Of a DNA stretch of 64,000 nt, positions 63,516 through 64,000 are shown piece after piece (within the stretch, counting starts at the first letter, position 1; each line of letters starts with the position of its first letter). The notes under the pieces are model-generated. The model was not told the DNA's origin and searched no databases. It saw nothing but the letters and a program-made list of their open reading frames with translations. The stretch is taken from positions 2,878,501-2,942,500 of the forward strand of contig CP101033.1 in NCBI GenBank assembly GCA_041319085.1, written 5' to 3'. The stretch comes from Aeromonas veronii (GTDB lineage Bacteria; Pseudomonadota; Gammaproteobacteria; Enterobacterales; Aeromonadaceae). The position numbers and the translations under genes were made by a program.

Positions 63516-64000
63516 GTGCGCCTCCGTTGCCAGCCAAGCAGCGCCAGTGCCAGCGTCCACAATCCGAGCGAACCACCACCACCGCCGCCGCCACCTAAAG
63601 TCGATCCACCTTGTACCAGAGGCAGTTTGAGGGGGCTAATGGCAAAGAAGATGTTGCCGCTGCAAGCCACTTTCAGCCTGACGCTGCTGGTGAGATTGGC
63701 GGGCAGCGTCACTGTTGCTGCGCCATTATTGAGTTGTCCGGCAGCAAGCATTGTCCAGCTTATGCCCTCATCCTGGGTCACCGAGATGTCCACTTTGCTG
63801 CAACTGATAGGTGCCACCGTGGTGCTCGCCACATCCCATGCCACTGCCTGACTGGCCCCTGGCGTGAGAGTGACCCCAGAAAGTGGGCTGGTGATACGAA
63901 ATGCCGCGCCGGTATTGATCACTTGCACTTTCATGTCATCACTGGCGACGCCACCCTGACCATCACGCACCGTCAGTCTGAAATTGAGATCCCGGTTGGT
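63512..64000 (-). CDS. C-terminal part of GlyGly-CTERM secreted protein, probable reprolysin-like metalloprotease (partial)
   Basis: Only the last 162 residues are in the window; the frame is open to base 64000. The visible part has an Ig-like domain (DLNFRLTVRDGQGGVASDDMKVQV, given here as DLNFRLTVRDG and VASDDMKVQV; SPLSGVTLTPGASQAVAWDV) as found after the catalytic domain of secreted reprolysin-type proteases. The C-terminus is a GlyGly-CTERM sorting signal: eight glycines, a hydrophobic helix (LGLWTLALALLGW) and RRR. Such tails are cut by rhombosortase and used by type II-secreted proteins. The protease assignment is inferred because the catalytic domain lies outside. Confidence 0.7.
   Translation of the reverse strand, partial: TNRDLNFRLTVRDGQGGVASDDMKVQVINTGAAFRITSPLSGVTLTPGASQAVAWDVASTTVAPISCSKVDISVTQDEGISWTMLAAGQLNNGAATVTLPANLTSSVRLKVACSGNIFFAISPLKLPLVQGGSTLGGGGGGGGSLGLWTLALALLGWQRRRT

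Overview
The window looks like a stretch of chromosome from a GC-rich (roughly 60%) gammaproteobacterium, most likely Aeromonas. This is inferred from the mix of enterobacterial-style genes (ArcA, CydDC, RcsF, PhoPQ, MnmA-HflD-PurB-RoxA) with a PsrA-like/FadE pair, a GlyGly-CTERM protease and ISL3/IS1595 elements. No species call is possible from sequence reading alone.

Layout. 0-2.2 kb: a cysteine-type molybdenum formate dehydrogenase alpha subunit, broken by a frameshift. 2.4-9.4 kb: a sugar locus (aldose epimerase, sugar porter, DUF5107/TPR protein) with a divergent ROK repressor. 9.36-11.7 kb: an IS1595-family element with an ISL3-family element nested in its transposase, both with perfect 8-bp target duplications. 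11.7-13.1 kb: tRNA-Thr(CGT), a YcdX-type PHP phosphatase and a noncoding interval with two facing orphan terminators. 13.1-16.2 kb: a PsrA-like TetR regulator and fadE. 16.3-21.5 kb: an RND pump with its adaptor, ruvC and a DUF3297 gene. 21.6-30.2 kb: a putrescine/GABA block (puuB, a frameshifted puuR, gabD, gabT and two tandem puuP-like permeases). 30.4-35.8 kb: a Pho-box-preceded Na/Pi transporter, an anchored FKBP isomerase with a relic second 3' end, a META lipoprotein, a small exported protein, RraA, DUF3293 and arcA with FNR- and ArcA-like sites. 35.9-43.7 kb: two tRNA-Gly genes, cydDC, rcsF, DUF488, an epimerase, trmO and cytochrome b561. 43.8-49.3 kb: phoPQ, DUF805, two related small exported proteins and a membrane-anchored winged-helix regulator with a small membrane partner (ToxR/ToxS-like layout). 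49.7-53.3 kb: a CRP-site-preceded fructose-type PTS EIIABC, then a lone EIIB and a protein joining an HPr-like domain lacking the active histidine to an EIIA domain. 53.4-59.5 kb: rluE-nudJ-mnmA-hflD-purB-roxA. 59.6-64 kb: acetyltransferases, a GST, pdxH, a small lipoprotein and the C-terminus of a GlyGly-CTERM metalloprotease running off the window.

How it fits together. Several blocks are coherent: respiration and redox control (fdh, arcA, cydDC, b561), polyamine-to-succinate catabolism (puuP, puuB, gabT, gabD), fatty-acid oxidation under a TetR regulator, phosphate and magnesium/envelope sensing (nptA, phoPQ, rcsF), and translation-related RNA/protein modification (rluE, mnmA, trmO, roxA). 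Several frame breaks lie at short homopolymers, so sequencing error must be excluded before those genes are called inactive in the organism. The least understood parts are the DUF5107/TPR sugar locus, the ToxRS-like pair with its neighbouring small exported proteins, the EIIC-less PTS pair, and the intergenic RNA candidates at 12.7-13.0 kb.
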